Source: Eudorina sp. 2006-703-Eu-15
Lineage: Eukaryota; Chlorophyta; Chlorophyceae; Chlamydomonadales; Volvocaceae
Assembly: GCA_003117195.1 (NCBI GenBank)
Contig: BDSI01000062.1
Coordinates: 227,726-291,725 of the forward strand
Direction: 5' to 3'
DNA: 64,000 nucleotides
Shown here: in pieces, positions 24,401 to 36,631 of the stretch
Layout: each line of letters begins with the position of its first letter
Numbering within the stretch: the stretch's first letter is position 1
Translations under genes and position numbers: made by a program
The notes under the pieces: generated by a model
The model's input: the letters and a program-made list of their open reading frames with translations, nothing else
What the model was told of the DNA's origin: nothing
The model's database searches: none

Positions 24401-25673
24401 GGCGCGTGGGAGCGGAGGGTGTATGTGTTTTTTTTTCATCCATCCGTATCAGGATGTACCCATCGGCGTCCCTATCGCTCCTACCCCGCTCCACTTCCCC
24501 CAAGGTGATGATCACCTTCCTGCAGCACACCCACCCCAAGCTCCCCCACTACGGAGAGGGCGAGTGGGACTGGCTGCGCGGCGCGATGGCGACGGTTGAC
24601 CGTTCGTACGGCATCTTGGACCACGTGTTTCACCACATCGCCGACACGCACGTGGCCCACCACCTGTTCTCGTACATGCCGCACTACCACGCGAAGGAGG
24701 CGACGCAGGCGATCAAGAAGGTGCGAGCACGCACAGGGGGTTTGGGTCGGGCGGGTTGCATTTCTAAACATACAGGGGGGCAGGTTTCTTTTTAAAAACA
24801 CACACAGGGTGGGCAGGTTTCTTTTTAAACACACACAGGGAGCAGGTTTCTTTTTAAAGCACACACAGGGGGGCCTGGGCGGTTCTGGGTGGGCTTCTCA
24901 TTAGCCACACCGGGGAGCCGGCGGGGAGGGGGTACCCTAGGGGTTGTCCTTGCGGCCGGCGCGCGCGCGTGTGTGTTTCTGTGTGTGCGTCTGACCCTGC
25001 CCACTGGCTGCCACACACCCCAGACCTGCGCCATCACCCTCCCTGGCTTGAATGAATGAATGAACGGTGCAGCGGACCCCAAAGGGATCAACGGTGTATA
25101 CCTGGCTTGCCGCCCCCCGTGGTACCGTACCGTTCTGCTGTGCTCCTCGCCTCCTCCCTCTTCGGTCGTTCCATGCTACTCCTCTGCGAGCAGTGCTGTC
25201 ACGGGGGTGTAACCTGCGGTGTAACCTGCGGTTTGGTGTCCTGGAACCGGCCCGTGTGTCCCGCCGTGCGCGTCCCCTCAAAACTCTTGAGTCGGTCACA
25301 GGAGCTCACCGTGGGGGGGTTCTCCTCCGAGCTCCTCCGAGACCCGCGACTGGCCCTACCCTACTACAACCCAACCCTTGTGACAGCAGGGCCTCCTCGT
25401 AAGACTACAAATCCCCAAGGGGCACTTCCAAGTTCCAACCCCCCCCCTTCCTCCCCACAGGAGTTACGGTACCCCTAATCCCCCGGCCCACTGTTCTCCT
25501 CCAACCTGGCCCGATTGACCGGTCACTGCTGCTGCCGGGTGCCGCAGGTCCTGGGGGATTACTACGCGTACGACAACCGCAACGTGTTTCAGGCCCTGTG
25601 GCAGGAGATCGGCAGCTGCGCGCACGTGGCCCCCGACCCGGATGGGCCCGACCAGGTCTTCTGGTACAACTGA
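21461..25673 (+). CDS. FAD2: FAD2-type omega-6 (delta-12) oleate desaturase, ER (8 exons)
   Basis: Exons are 21461-21640, 21748-21818, 22255-22431, 22672-22762, 23518-23630, 24144-24330, 24505-24720 and 25548-25673, total 1,161 nt and 386 residues, all phases consistent. The enzyme inserts the delta-12 double bond of oleoyl lipids to give linoleate, using cytochrome b5 as electron donor in the ER membrane. The three diiron His boxes are intact: HECGH at 111-115, HRRHH at 147-151 and HVAHH at 322-326. The N-terminus has the desaturase lead-in [15 protein letters not shown], followed by a hydrophobic segment (exon 2), and [16 protein letters not shown] precedes box 1. The C-terminus VFWYN* ends with the aromatic pattern usual in ER-located FAD2 rather than the plastid form. 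The absence of a transit peptide and the HRRHH spacing favour FAD2 over FAD6. Intron 1 uses a slightly unusual donor, CTG|GTCAGT. Intron 7 holds two dispersed repeats. Confidence 0.96.
23408..23515. repeat. About 24-bp tandem repeat before FAD2 exon 5
   Basis: About four copies of a unit containing CGACCCCCCTGACCCGCCCT run to the polypyrimidine tract and CAG acceptor of exon 5. The array makes an extended pyrimidine-rich acceptor region. Confidence 0.85.
24745..24872. repeat. Tandem AAACACACACAGGG/GCAGGTTTCTTTTT units in FAD2 intron 7
   Basis: Three to four imperfect copies of a unit of about 30 bp containing GCAGGTTTCTTTTTAAA and CACACACAGGG. The last copy abuts a copy of dispersed family A in inverted orientation. 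Confidence 0.85.
24873..24905 (-). repeat. Dispersed repeat, family A copy in FAD2 intron 7
   Basis: The minus strand reads AATGAGAAGCCCACCCAGAA followed by CCGCCCAGG, matching the unit of the 64-bp array in KTI12 intron 6 with a few changes. Confidence 0.75.
25049..25102 (+). repeat. Dispersed repeat, family B copy in FAD2 intron 7
   Basis: TGAATGAATGAACGG, then GCGGACCCCAAAGGGATCAA, then CGGTGTATAC. The minus strand would carry the TGTAA-bearing form, but here that site reads TGCAC, so the signal is lost. Confidence 0.8.
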
Positions 25674-27604
25674 GTGATTCAACTGAGTGCAACTATAGCC
25701 ATAGTCCTTGCATAATTGACTCTGGTGGTGCAGCTAACTGGTTCTGTGATAACATTGTGCACCCTCGTGGCGGTTATCGTTCCAGCGTAAGGCGGAGCAA
25801 GTAAATGTCTGGGAGCAAATAGATGTCGCAGGCCGGCTCAAAAGTATAACACGCTGGTTTCTCGCTGCGGCGTCGCGGGCGGCTGCGGCGGCGTTGATGG
25901 CCAGCCAGAGAGGATGGATGGATGGATTGAGTGCCCTGCCGATCAAAAACCTGCTTGTCACCTGCTTCGGCGTGTGTTGATGATTTGAGCTTCGTACGTT
26001 TTTGAGCGTCGTACTGAGTAATGTTACATCCTTGATGAGTCGTACTACTGGAGCGGTCTGAAGCAACTCAACGCAGTGGAGCAGGAGGAAGGGCCACACG
26101 TGGGAAGAGGAATCACTGCAGTGTTATAAGATGTCATGATAAAGCCGCTCGGCCAGTGCGACGCCGCTACGGCGAGCGGATGCCGTACTGTACGACACGT
26201 CAGTCGTGCACGGAAGTGCACGGCAGGGTGCGGCATCACCGTCACCTCTGGCCCGCCGGGGAGCGTTTGTTTGGTTCTGCTGGTGCCGTCGCGTGTGGTA
26301 TTCATTTCCTTCTTTCTTCCTAGTATTGCAGGGTGATGTTCGGCGGCATGATATGATACACGCAGGATGGGTTACAGAGCCGTCGTCGTGCTGTGCTGTG
26401 CTGCTTGCTTGCTTGCTGGGGAGCGGGTGTGTGCGGAAAAACGTGACGCTACTCGTGCTCTCTTCCACCCCCTCTCCGATCGGAGGCCTGATCCCCCTCT
26501 CGGATCACACCCCTGACGGCCATCGGGGGCACTGCTCAACCCGGCATGAAGGCCCGGACTGTCTTCCTCTGGTGGCATTGAGGGCTTTGGCGGGAGGACA
26601 CGTTGGAGATGTTTCCGGGCCCCAGGACGTCGTGAGTGGACATTTCCGTACTTACTGAATTTGTTGATAAAACGTACATTCGCACGTTGACATTTCATTC
26701 CCACCGGGCACAGTAGGTGCTCAGTCCACACCTTCGGGTGTACCGCCTGAACTGGCGGTCCACGGCCGTAAGGATTACGCGTCGCATCACGTCTGTACAA
26801 TGTACGGAAACCATCGGGGGCTCCAGTCGTCGCCCGATGGTGTCGCACTCTGTGCGCCAGTCGAGAGTCATGTGTGCGCAGTTCTGCGTGTTCTGGAGTG
26901 TGCACGTGCCGGGAGAGCTCGTCTGGGGTCTGCGGTCGTGTGTGTGTTTCTTACGCAGGCAGAGCAGTTGTGCGCGACATGAAGGGGGCAGAGAAGTCAT
27001 GTGTGTGTGTGTGTGTGTAGAAAAGAAATGTGTGTGTGTGAGTTCATTGAGAGGAGAGAGAGAGGATACCAACAACACGGACCAGGTCGCGGGCGTGGGA
27101 TAGCGAGGGGGTACGAGGGCACGGAACGAGCTTGCAGCGTGTGGGTGCATAGGCTGTACGCTGCGGCTGTGCAATGCACCAGGCGGCGGCGGGGGAAGGG
27201 GACTCTGCTTCGGTGCAGTTGCGGGCCTGTCCGGTGCGCCAGGGCGGCGCGGGTTGACTTCTGCAATGTGGGGGTGAGGAGACTGAGGCTGCCGCCGATG
27301 ACCCGCGGGCGTGGGTCCACTGTACAGCACTAAAACATCGTAATTCAATGAATGCATCAAAGACGACGAGCTTACGATATCTGGCAGGACTGGCACACAC
27401 ACAGGTCTGCCTCAGGCAGGCAGGGCAGGAATGCGTGACATGCAACGGGCATAGCCAAGCCCGGGACAGGCCCGCCGTATGCCGCCCGACCGCCCCGACC
27501 CCCACCCCATCAAGGCACACCGGTGTGTGCGTGCTTGTCAGGAACAGATCAAGACAGCTGCCATGCCCCCTCCGTCGTCCCCTCCATCTTCCGCTCCATC
27601 TTCC

Positions 27605-27685
27605 ACTCCGCCTGCGGGCAGGCGCCCTGCCCAGGGTACGCTCCGCCTCCACTCCGCCTGCGGGCAGGCGCCCTGTCCAGGGTAC
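27605..27685. repeat. Tandem duplication with GC-rich dyad
   Basis: Two copies, about 52 bp apart, of CTCCGCCTGCGGGCAGGCGC followed by CCTGYCCAGGGTACGCTCC. Each includes GCCTGCGGGCAGGC, a near-perfect hairpin. Confidence 0.8.
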
Positions 27686-29569
27686 GCTCCCAAGCATCTA
27701 CGGCAGGCACAAAAGCTCCTTAACCTCAACTAAGCACTTCTAGGACCTGCGACCATGTCTGATCGAACTCCCGACCTCGCGAACTCATCCCCCCATCGAC
27801 AGACATCGTGTCATCACAGCAGCTCATGTAACGCCTGCGCGGAAAGAGTGTTTAGAGTTTCCCCCCTAGGGTCCCACGAGGATCCCACGGGGGTCATTGC
27901 CGCGTTTCCCCTGCGCGCCGCCGAACATCCAGACCGTACAGTGCCGTACGGGGCTCCCGACCAACGCCTGCGACCCACGGGTCATCTTAATTCACACGAG
28001 ACCCCGAAGCGGACTCGGCGCCTCCCAACGTTGGGGCCTCCTGACAATGGACATCAATTTATTAGGATTTATGTTGGTTATTGCCACGATATGAATGATA
28101 TAGATATGAAGGTATCAACCTAGACAACAAAGATCGCTAACGAAATGGCCAGCCGCCGCGGCACGTCGCGGTGAATGCAGGTACGTACGGGCCTTGGTGC
28201 GACACATTGCACAGCGGCGGCATCTACGTACGGCTACACGACGAGCCACAAGGGCCCGAAACAACAACGACGAATAATGGGATATGCGCATGCCGGATGC
28301 AGACACAGAACGCCGTACCGTGCCGAGCAAGCAAAACAGCAAATGCTTGCTGGACATGACGAGACATGGTGGTGGGAGGGGCTCCATTCTTAAGCTTCAA
28401 ATGCTGTACCTGCCAACCAACCAACCATCAACTACCAACAGACGACGTACCACGGCGCTGTGCGCCGTATACGGATGGAACAGAGCATCGGCCCTGGCCC
28501 CGCGCGGGCGCCGGATGCAGCGTGCTGCCGTGCATCCGGGTCGCGTGTTCTCCGGCGGGCAGAGCAGGTGTGCTGTGACATGCATGGGGCATGACACGCC
28601 CACAAAATTGCCCGTATGTCCGGGTTGTGTAAAAGATAACTGAGCCGCGGGATGTGCTATTTAAGCAGGCAGAACAGGAGTGCGAGGGGCCAAGTGGCGC
28701 CTAATGTTTTGCCCGTATGCGCATATAATATACCCATTGCCCGACCCATATAAGAAATAAAAGGCTGCGGTGTCGGAAGAAGGATGTCGATTTGGCGCGC
28801 TGTTGTTGTCGCGGCGTCGCGGAAGACTACCAGCTGGTGCGGGTCGGCTGCCTTGGCCACACAGACTCACACCACAATGCTGTGCGTGCGTGCGATCCTC
28901 TCGCCGCGGGTTGTGTGTGTGTATGTGTGTGTGTCAAAGTGTTTGTGTACTGCGTGGGCCCCCCCGCCGAAAACGTCATAACTTGACACAGAAGACAACG
29001 ACTTGCTTTATCCGGACATCACACGGTCACGAAACGAAACAAAAGGAATGCCCATCCGCGACCGACCCGCGACCGACCCGCCCCAGGCAGCGGGCACGGT
29101 CCTTTCCCCCCCAAGCCCCCCCTGGACCCCCCCCCCGGCAGCATGCACACTGTTGCCCCCGCTGCGGAATTCGAAACGGCACTTGCTGGTCCGACTCTGG
29201 GTCTTGGTACTCTCAAGGCTTTGTTTGGGATCAACCCTAGCTGACCGAGATGCCTTCCACCCTTATCCAACACCCGAAACAGGGTGGGCCGCGCGGCGAA
29301 CGTGTCGTGTCGTGTTGGGTTGGGTTGGGTTGGGAACCTTGGGATGGCGCCTGTGGATGGCGCCTGTGGATGGCGTCTGTGGATGGCGCCTAATTCCATC
29401 CATTTGTGAACCTCTGTCTGCTCCCTCATGCTCCCTTCCGGCCCTCCCCGCCCCGCTGTACCGGTGGTGGTCAGTGCAGTCATCACGACTGCAGTCCGGC
29501 GCCGCCCACTCCCGCCGCTGCTACTGCACCTGCTGCAGTCCGCACTCCGCCGTACCTACCTACGCCTAT

Positions 29570-29574
29570 TTACA
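29570..29574 (-). terminator. Candidate poly(A) signal TGTAA
   Basis: TTACA on the plus strand reads TGTAA on the minus strand, about 65 nt after the stop codon of the minus-strand membrane-protein gene. This gives a short 3' UTR. Confidence 0.4.
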
Positions 29575-29638
29575 CATTGCTAGTTTACTAGTGGCGCTGC
29601 TGCTGCTCTTCCTCCTACTCCTCCTCCTGCTGCTACTG

Positions 29639-32600
29639 CTACTGCTGCTGCTGCTGCCCTAGGTGCACCTGCGCCGACTGCCGCGGCTCCAGGGGCGTCG
29701 ACTGGCCCTTCCGTACCAAGCGCCTGCCGTACTGCCTCCGAAGGATCGCATGACTCAACCCGTTAACCACCACATAGGTGGTGTACAGCGCGGTAGCTCG
29801 CGCAACCGACCAGACGATGCCGTACGGCGCCCCAAACGCCAGCCACAGGCTGGCGTCGATCGGCATGCGCAGTACGGCAATAAGTACGGCCATGCGGGGC
29901 GAAACCTGGGGGACGAGGCCAGCGGTCGGGGGAGGGGTGAATGGCGACAGTACGGTAGTACGGCAGAGATATGTAACGAAGGGCCTGAATGGATACGGCA
30001 TATGCCGCCGGCTGCCTGGTAAGTGAGGAGGGCACGAACCCTGAGACCCTAACTAGCCGGGGGAGAGTAACGTGGACGACGACGAAGACACGAGACGTGC
30101 GTGAGAGCCGTGTCCAGGGAAGGGCCCCGGGGGACTCCCACATGAATACCCCTCTCCTCCCCTCCCCAGCCCCGACCTCCCCTCCCCTCCCCTGCCCCGC
30201 CCACCCCTTCCGTCGAACATCAAAGGCCGTGCCTTGGCTTTGAGTCGGGCGCAAGTGCCCAGACAAACTGTCAGTGTGTCAGTCAGTCAGTCAGGCAGGC
30301 AGGCAGGCAGGCACGTGGGGTATATCCGGGGCCGACGAGACGACGCGCGATGACGTCGCAATCGTGTGACGCATATAAAATGTAACAACGGACAGGCGCT
30401 TGCCCAGGGCCTAACAGAAAACGGTAACGGTAACGGTAACGGTAACGGTAACGCAGTACACTCACCACGCAGGTGGCGGGGCACACCAGGCCCTTCCCCA
30501 GCCACACCGCCAGCCCGCGATGGTACGCCGCGTGGGAGGCGGAGCGCGCCCCCGCCACCGCCAGCATCATCACCTCCGCCGCCGCCTCACTCAGCGGCCG
30601 CAGCGGCGCCACGGAGCTGACCCATCGGACCCACCGCCGCCGCGGCAGCAGCACCCAGGCGGCGGCCGTGATCAGGTACGGCACGGATGAGAGTATGACA
30701 GGTACGGCCTGCAGGAGCGGCAAGGTCGCCTCCGCCGGTGACGGGGCCCGCGGGGACGGCGCCCGTGGGGACGGCGAGGGGGAGGCCGCCGGGGGAGGTA
30801 CGTCGTCGCCTGGGGTTGCCTTGCCCCAGGACGGCAACTCGCGACCGGGGCGGAGGAGGATGGCGGCTAGACACAGAAGGACCATCAAGTGGCTGCGGGG
30901 GGGGTTGGGGGGCGGCAGCAGGAGGATCGAGGACGGGCAGTCAAGGGGCAGTCAAAAAGGGTTTTAGGGTCTAGGGCAGTCAAGAGGGTTCTAGGGTCTA
31001 GGGCAGTCAAGAGGGTTTTAGGGTCTACGGCAATCAAGAGGGTTCTAGGGTCGAGGGCAGTCAAGAGGGTTTTAGGATCTAGGGCAGTCAAGAGGGTTTT
31101 AGGGTCGAGGGCAGTCATGAGTCATGGGCCGTCCAGAGGTGGTAAAACTCAAAAGGGTATGTGTGATGACGTAATGCGCATCACGGGCGCAGCTCACCTA
31201 AAGTGTGCCGTACTCGCGCAGAACTCCGCGACGTACGACTGATAGCCCGCGTCACTGGGCGCGAACCACCACTCCGACAGCGCACGGCGAAGCGCTGATC
31301 GTACACCGCCGGCGGCGGCCCGCAGACGGGTCTCCGACGCCGTCATATCGTGGAGAACCCCCGACTTGGCGCTGTCGCTGTCGCTGTCTCTGTCGCTGCT
31401 GTCGCCGCCACCCCCTCTGCAGCTGCCGCTGCCGTTGCCGCCAACTGCTCCGCGGCACGACAAGGACGACCGACTAGGACGTGGACCCTTCAACGTCCAC
31501 TCTGCTGAATCCCGTTGTCCCGTCGATGGCGCTGACTGCGACGGCGGCAGCACGTTCGCGGAGGAGCCCCCGCCCCCCGACCGTTGAAGCGGCGGCGGCG
31601 GCGGCTGCCGCCGCCGCAAGGCGATCAACGCTCTCGCCTGCGGAGGCGGCTCAGCTCCGGTGGCGTCGCTCGATGTGGCGTCGCTCGATGTGGCGTCGCT
31701 CGATGCGTTCGATGCGGTGGCATGCGGGAGGCATGACCGTGGCCCCGTCGGGTGCGGCGACAGCGGCGACCGCGACGACGGCAACGGCGACGGTGATGAC
31801 TGCGCGTCGCCCCGCGTGAAGCCCCGCGCAGCCAGGCCGTCGCTGCCGCCCTCGCCCGCTTCTTCGTACGCCGAGTCGGACTCACACCGACAGTCATCGC
31901 CGACCTTAGCGGCGGCAGTAGCCGCCGCCGCCGCGGCAGTAGCCATGGCAGTAGCAGCTGCAGCCGCCGCTACACTGCCAACCTCGGGTCCCCTCCGCTC
32001 GTCTGCCTGTGGTGCTGCAACAGCTTCCGCCTCCGCGATAATCTCACCGCCGTCCCCGCTGCCGTACACGCTCGCTGCCGTACAGCCAAGCTTCAGGAGG
32101 CTTTCTCGTAGCCATGCAACCGTCAACGGCCAACGGTCGGGTTGTTCCTGGAAGTATTGCAGCACATGCAATCCCAGCTCAAGGACGTGGGCGGGGAGCA
32201 GAGCGGCGGCGCGACTGGCGGCGGCGGCGGCGGCGCCGCCGCCGCCGGGCGGCGGCGCCGCCGCCCACAGTTTCGCAGCCGTGGGGTGGTGGTACGCGTA
32301 GCAGGAGAGGTCTAGCAGGACGTTATTTAGCTCCTCTGCCGTACCGCTCCACTTCTCCGCGGCGGCCTGCGATATCACACGACGCAAGGCAACGCGGGGT
32401 CGAGATCCACGGGTCGTCGGCCCCGGGAACGAAGCTGTCCAGGGGTGGGCCCCAGACCGCGCACACACTGACCCATGGGTCCATCACGGTGGGGGTTCCG
32501 CACGCCCGTCTGAAACGGCCGCGCCGCCGACTCACTCGCATTCGCATGTGCCGTATATACGGTTGCCGTATGGTTATAACCGTACCTCGAGTGCCCATTC

Positions 32601-33199
32601 CCACCAGCCGACTGCCGCCCCTTGGGTGGGCCCCTTACTGCCGAGGTTCTCCCGAGTTCTCAGCGCAGAGCTGACGGCAGCCCCATGTGCGTGCCGACGG
32701 CGCGTGACATCCGTACATCCGTACCTGAAGCTCTGCGGCGACCCGTGGGTCTTCCACCGCCAGAACCGGCACCGCCGCACCGCGGAGATGTCCGGCCGAC
32801 CGAACCTCCACCACCACCAGCCCCGCCTGACGTGGCAGCGCCGCCAGCGGCACCGAAACCACATACATGAGGGAGACCGCAGTGACGGCAGCTGACGCAG
32901 CGGTGGCTGTAGCTACAGCTGTAGCGCCGCCGGCCGCCGGCGAAGCAGCCGCTGCGGCGCCCGCCACCGGCGGCGCAGACGTCGTCGTCGTCATCGTCGG
33001 AGGCGACGTCGCCGCTACAGCCCCGCTGCCGACGGCCCCAGGAATGACCTGGCAGTAGCAGCTGATCACTTCGTACGGCAGATAGCGTCCCTGCGATCTG
33101 AAAAGGACTTCGGGTACGGCGGCGCCCGGTTCCATCAAGATTTCAAAAGTGAACGACAACACTTCCGCCGCCTGCGGCGGCGACGGCGGCGCCGTCGCC

Positions 33200-33235
<36 letters not shown>

Positions 33236-36200
33236 ACGTCAGGCGCCGCGGCCGACTTCGGAGCCTTCGTTGGGCAGATGACCCGCGGGCTGAGCGCCAC
33301 AATGGACGGCGGCAGTGTGTATGTCGACGCGGGCGACGGCCTAGCGGCCGGCGGTTGGCAGGCTGCAGCTGCGGCCGTGGCTGCCACGGCGGCGGCGGCG
33401 GCGGACGGCGGAAGCAGCACCGTCCCGGCCGCCGCCGCCGCCGCCACCGCCGCTGAATCGGTAGCTTTGTCATCTCCTCCAGGGCCGCTGTCGTCCCACC
33501 AGTTGCCGTACGCGTCGACGACCGTCGCTGACACGCGTTCACTTGTAGCCGCCGGTGCGGCCTCCAGCGGCATGAAATGTACGGCGGCATATGACCCATG
33601 GGTCAGTGGACAGCCGTCGGAGCCCTCCCCCTCCCAGTCATCGCTGCTCGCCCGCCTCAACGTTCGAATGAAGATGCCCACGTCGTCAACGATGGCACCG
33701 CCCGCCGCCGCCGCCGCCGCACCTTCCCGTACGACAACCTCGCCGGCGGCGCCGCCCGCTCCCGATGCCGCCGCTGCATCGGCGGCGTCGGCGTCGCCGC
33801 CCTCTGGGACAGGATAGTTCCGCCCTAGCGGCGGCGGCACCGCCGCCGCCGTGGCCGCCTCCGGTCCCGTCGCCGCCTCCGGTCCCGTCGCCGCCTCCGG
33901 GCCCGCCGCCCAGTCGACCTCCTCGGTCAAATCAGAATGTACGGACATTGACTGCGCGTTACCCTTGGGGGAGCCGGCCACTGGCGAGTTCAACGAAGAC
34001 CTTCGTGAAACCCAGCGACGAGCGTCGATCACCTGTCGACCATTGATTGGGGCGACCGGGTTTGGGAAACTTGTTGGTTTTGTTGGTTTAGGGCCTGTTT
34101 CTGTTGGTGGACGGGAAGGTTGTGGGTTGAAGCTGGGGCAACTGAGTGTGCAGGGGGGCATCGGGAACGTTTCGAGTGCGTGGGGTTCAAACACGTGGGG
34201 TACTCGTTGTGTTCGGTGCTCGGTGATATACGATCGGCGATCTCCGGCAATGATGAGGGCAGCACTCCGCCACCCCGCGGGGGACATCCGGCGCGGCTCC
34301 TTGCCGTGCGTGTTCCGCGGCTGTGGCACGCAAACCCAGCGTTGCAGCCAGCCTGCCAGCCCGCCAGCCTGCCTGCCAGCCCGCCAGCCAGTTCGCCCGC
34401 CCGCCCGCCAGTCAGCCAGCCCGCGAGCCCGCCCGCCCGCCAGCCCAGCCCGCCAGTCCGCCCACCAGCCCGCGAGCCCGCCAGCCCAGCCCGCCAGCCC
34501 ACCTACCACTTCGATACAGCCCCGCCGTACGTAGATCCCCTCCACGTGAAGTCCCCTCGCCGCCAGCAGCGCTGCCACCCTCTCCTCGTACCCCTCGCAC
34601 AGATCCTCAGGACCCAGGCCCTTGATCTTGAACGCCGTGCTGACGAGCTGCATTTGGCCCTGGTAAACACTGGCGCCGCCGCCGCGGCTGCCGGTGGCCG
34701 CAACGGCGGCCGCTGCCGCTTCCCGGCTCGGGGCAGGGCCGTTGCCGTTGCCGTTGCCGTGGTTGCTGTAGCTGCTGCAGCTGTTGCTGATGCTGCGGCC
34801 GCCGCCGAGCAGCACGTGTTCAGGACCCGCGCCGCGCGGCGCGGCGGCGGCCTCAGCGGCAGCTCGCTGCCCTTCCCGATGCTGCTGTTGGTGCTGCTGA
34901 TGGTGGTGTTCATAGTTGTGCGGCAACGGCGGCGGCTGCGCGTGCCGGGCGCTGTCCCCCCGACGCCGTAACCCCGGCTGCGGCTGAAGTGGCCGCACCA
35001 GCCGGTGATCACTGCCGTACACGTGTACGTCGGCGCTGTTGCCGAGGTACGGCTCGTACTGACGCAGCCGGGTCCCCGTACCGGTGGCATGACCGTCGCG
35101 GGGAGGCTGCCCGCCTGTGGGCCCGGAGCGCGCAGAGTCCTCCGTCGCCGCCCCGGAGTCCGCCGCCGCCCCGGAGTCCGCAGAGGGGAACTCTGAACCC
35201 CTGGCTGGGGCCTGGTAGGTGCTTGGCAGAGGCGCTTGGAGGGGCGAGGTCTGCAGCTCCCCCCGCGGTTGCTGCTGCTGTCGCTGGTGTCGTTGCTGTT
35301 GCTGCTGCTGCGGCGGCGGCGGCTGGTGGTGGTGCTGCTGCGTCGGCCTCAGGCCCGACGGCGGCTCGCCTCCGTCTCCGGTGTCCACGCCGCGGACGCG
35401 GCGTGTCCGTCCTTGTCCCTCCGCAGCCTCCTCCCGCGCCCCCAAGCCGCAGCTGTACCCCTGTCCGCCATCGCCACAGCCTCCCCTTCCGTCGCCGCCG
35501 CCGCCGCCACTGACGCCTCCGCCGCTGCCGCGGCTGCTACTGTCGCCGTCCCCGCCTTTAAGCACCGCGGCCATGGCCGTGCCTGCCAGAAAGCCGGGCT
35601 TGAGCGGCTTCTGCTGGGCCGCCAGCGCCCGGCGGGCGTATGCGGCCCGCGCGAGCTGCGCCTCCGCCGCCAGCACCACCGCGGTGGAGGCGGCCCGGAA
35701 GCCCAACATGAGCGGCAGCGGCATTCCCAAGTCGTAGCGGCGGCTCAGCCAGGCCACAGTCACGAATGACACCGCGCCGTACAGCGCCTCCAGCAGGAAC
35801 CCGCTCTGCGTGCGCGCAATCAGCAATGGCGATGTGGGTCGGGCGATGTGGGTGACCCCGCAGGCGGGGACCGTGACGACGACGACGACGACGGAACGAC
35901 TCGCGGGGAGGTTTCGGAGCGGGTTTCGGGGCAGGGTGTTTGATGTGCAGGGCGGGGAGGTCAGGATCAATACCGCATCGATGCGCACGTGGAGCGTGTC
36001 GTCAGTACCTTGGTCCTCGAGTCAGGTCGTCGAAACAAACCAAATACGCCCACGGCCGGGTTTCTCTCTGAGCACACCCCCGGCCGGGTTTGTCGTTGAA
36101 CACACCCACCTGGTGGAAGCCCAGCGAGATGACGTCCATGAGGGGCATCAGACGCAGGAACCAGACGCACATCGTGGTCGGCTGGTCGGACGGGAACAGC

Positions 36201-36631
36201 AGCGCCAGCCCCACCAGGAATGCGGCGCAGGTGAGGCGCTGACACACGTTCAGCAGGGGCGCAAAGACGCGCAGGTACAGGTGCCGCGGGAGCAGGGCGG
36301 ATGCGGCGAGCCGGACGAAGAGGAAGGTGTGCGAGGCCGGCACCCACAAGTCTCGGCGGTGGATCTGATAGAACAGCGGGTAAGCCACCAGCGCGTTCCG
36401 GTATATGTACCATACTCTGCTGGCTGTGGGGCCGTCGCAGGGGTAGTTGACGACGAATGGGTGCTCTCTCGGCAAGGTTAGTTGGTGTTTCTCTGATGCG
36501 ACGCAGGCCGGACGGAGTAGGTGCTGGAGGCTTAATAGGCTGACAGCGATGAAGAAGCCGAACTTCAGAACGTCTGGGCGGTCTCTTACGCACGTCCGCA
36601 CACGCTCGTGGAGCCGAATACCGGTTACCAT
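29639..36631 (-). CDS. Large multi-pass membrane protein, function unknown (6 exons)
   Basis: Exons are 36631-36110, 35805-34507, 34032-32725, 32366-31198, 30892-30466 and 29905-29639, total 4,992 nt and 1,663 residues. All five junctions keep phase, which strongly supports one gene. Hydrophobic helices lie in exon 1 (KFGFFIAVSLLSLQHLL, FAPLLNVCQRLTCAAFLVG), early exon 2 (EALYGAVSFVTVAWLSRRY, LGFRAASTAVVLAAE), exon 5 (LMVLLCLAAILL, VPVILSSVPYLITAAAWVLL) and exon 6 (AVLIAVLRMPIDASLWLAFG). This gives two membrane clusters, at the N- and C-terminal ends. Between them are about 1,200 residues of Ser/Gly/Ala/Gln-rich, probably cytosolic sequence, with some ordered islands (LSFTFEILMEPGAAVPEVLF, a Leu-rich stretch with ELNNVLLDLSCYAYHHPT). 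I recognise no family. It may be a volvocine-specific protein. The protein ends in five Gln. The start at 36631 is the first in-frame ATG. Confidence 0.78.
30421..30452. repeat. GGTAAC hexanucleotide repeat next to a splice donor
   Basis: About five copies of GGTAAC (GTTACC on the transcribed strand) lie just inside intron 5 of the minus-strand membrane-protein gene, within 45 nt of the exon 5 donor at 30465. Confidence 0.85.
30951..31120. repeat. 27-bp tandem array with telomere-like TTTTAGGG in intron 4
   Basis: About six copies of a unit of about 27 bp, built from GGGCAGTCAAGAGGG and TTTTAGGGTCTA or TTCTAGGGTC. TTTTAGGG is the Chlamydomonas telomere repeat. Here it is spaced rather than head-to-tail, so it is telomere-like and not a true interstitial telomere. 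Confidence 0.85.
34330..34506. repeat. CCCGCCAGCC-type low-complexity array in intron 2
   Basis: Degenerate repeats of GCCCGCCAGCC and GCCTGCCAGCC lie at the donor end of intron 2 (34033-34506) of the minus-strand membrane-protein gene, ending directly at the exon 2 splice donor. Confidence 0.8.

Larger units (their letters stand above)
25674..29638. other. Convergent intergenic region, repeat-rich, no supported gene
   Basis: This interval lies between the FAD2 stop (plus) and the stop of the large membrane-protein gene (minus). It holds family D repeat copies (about 26935-26985, 27405-27470, 28548-28632, 28666-28735), GT microsatellites (27000-27020, 28910-28940), GTTTAC-free stretches, and direct copies of a unit containing CCGCCTGCGGGCAGGCGCCC at about 27608-27680. 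Many GTACGG/CCGTAC motifs occur. No exon with good splice context was found. Both 3' UTRs should end here. Confidence 0.5.

Noticed and set aside
30951..31120. True interstitial telomere
   Set aside because: The TTTTAGGG units are spaced by about 19 bp of other sequence and partly degenerate. I call it telomere-like only.
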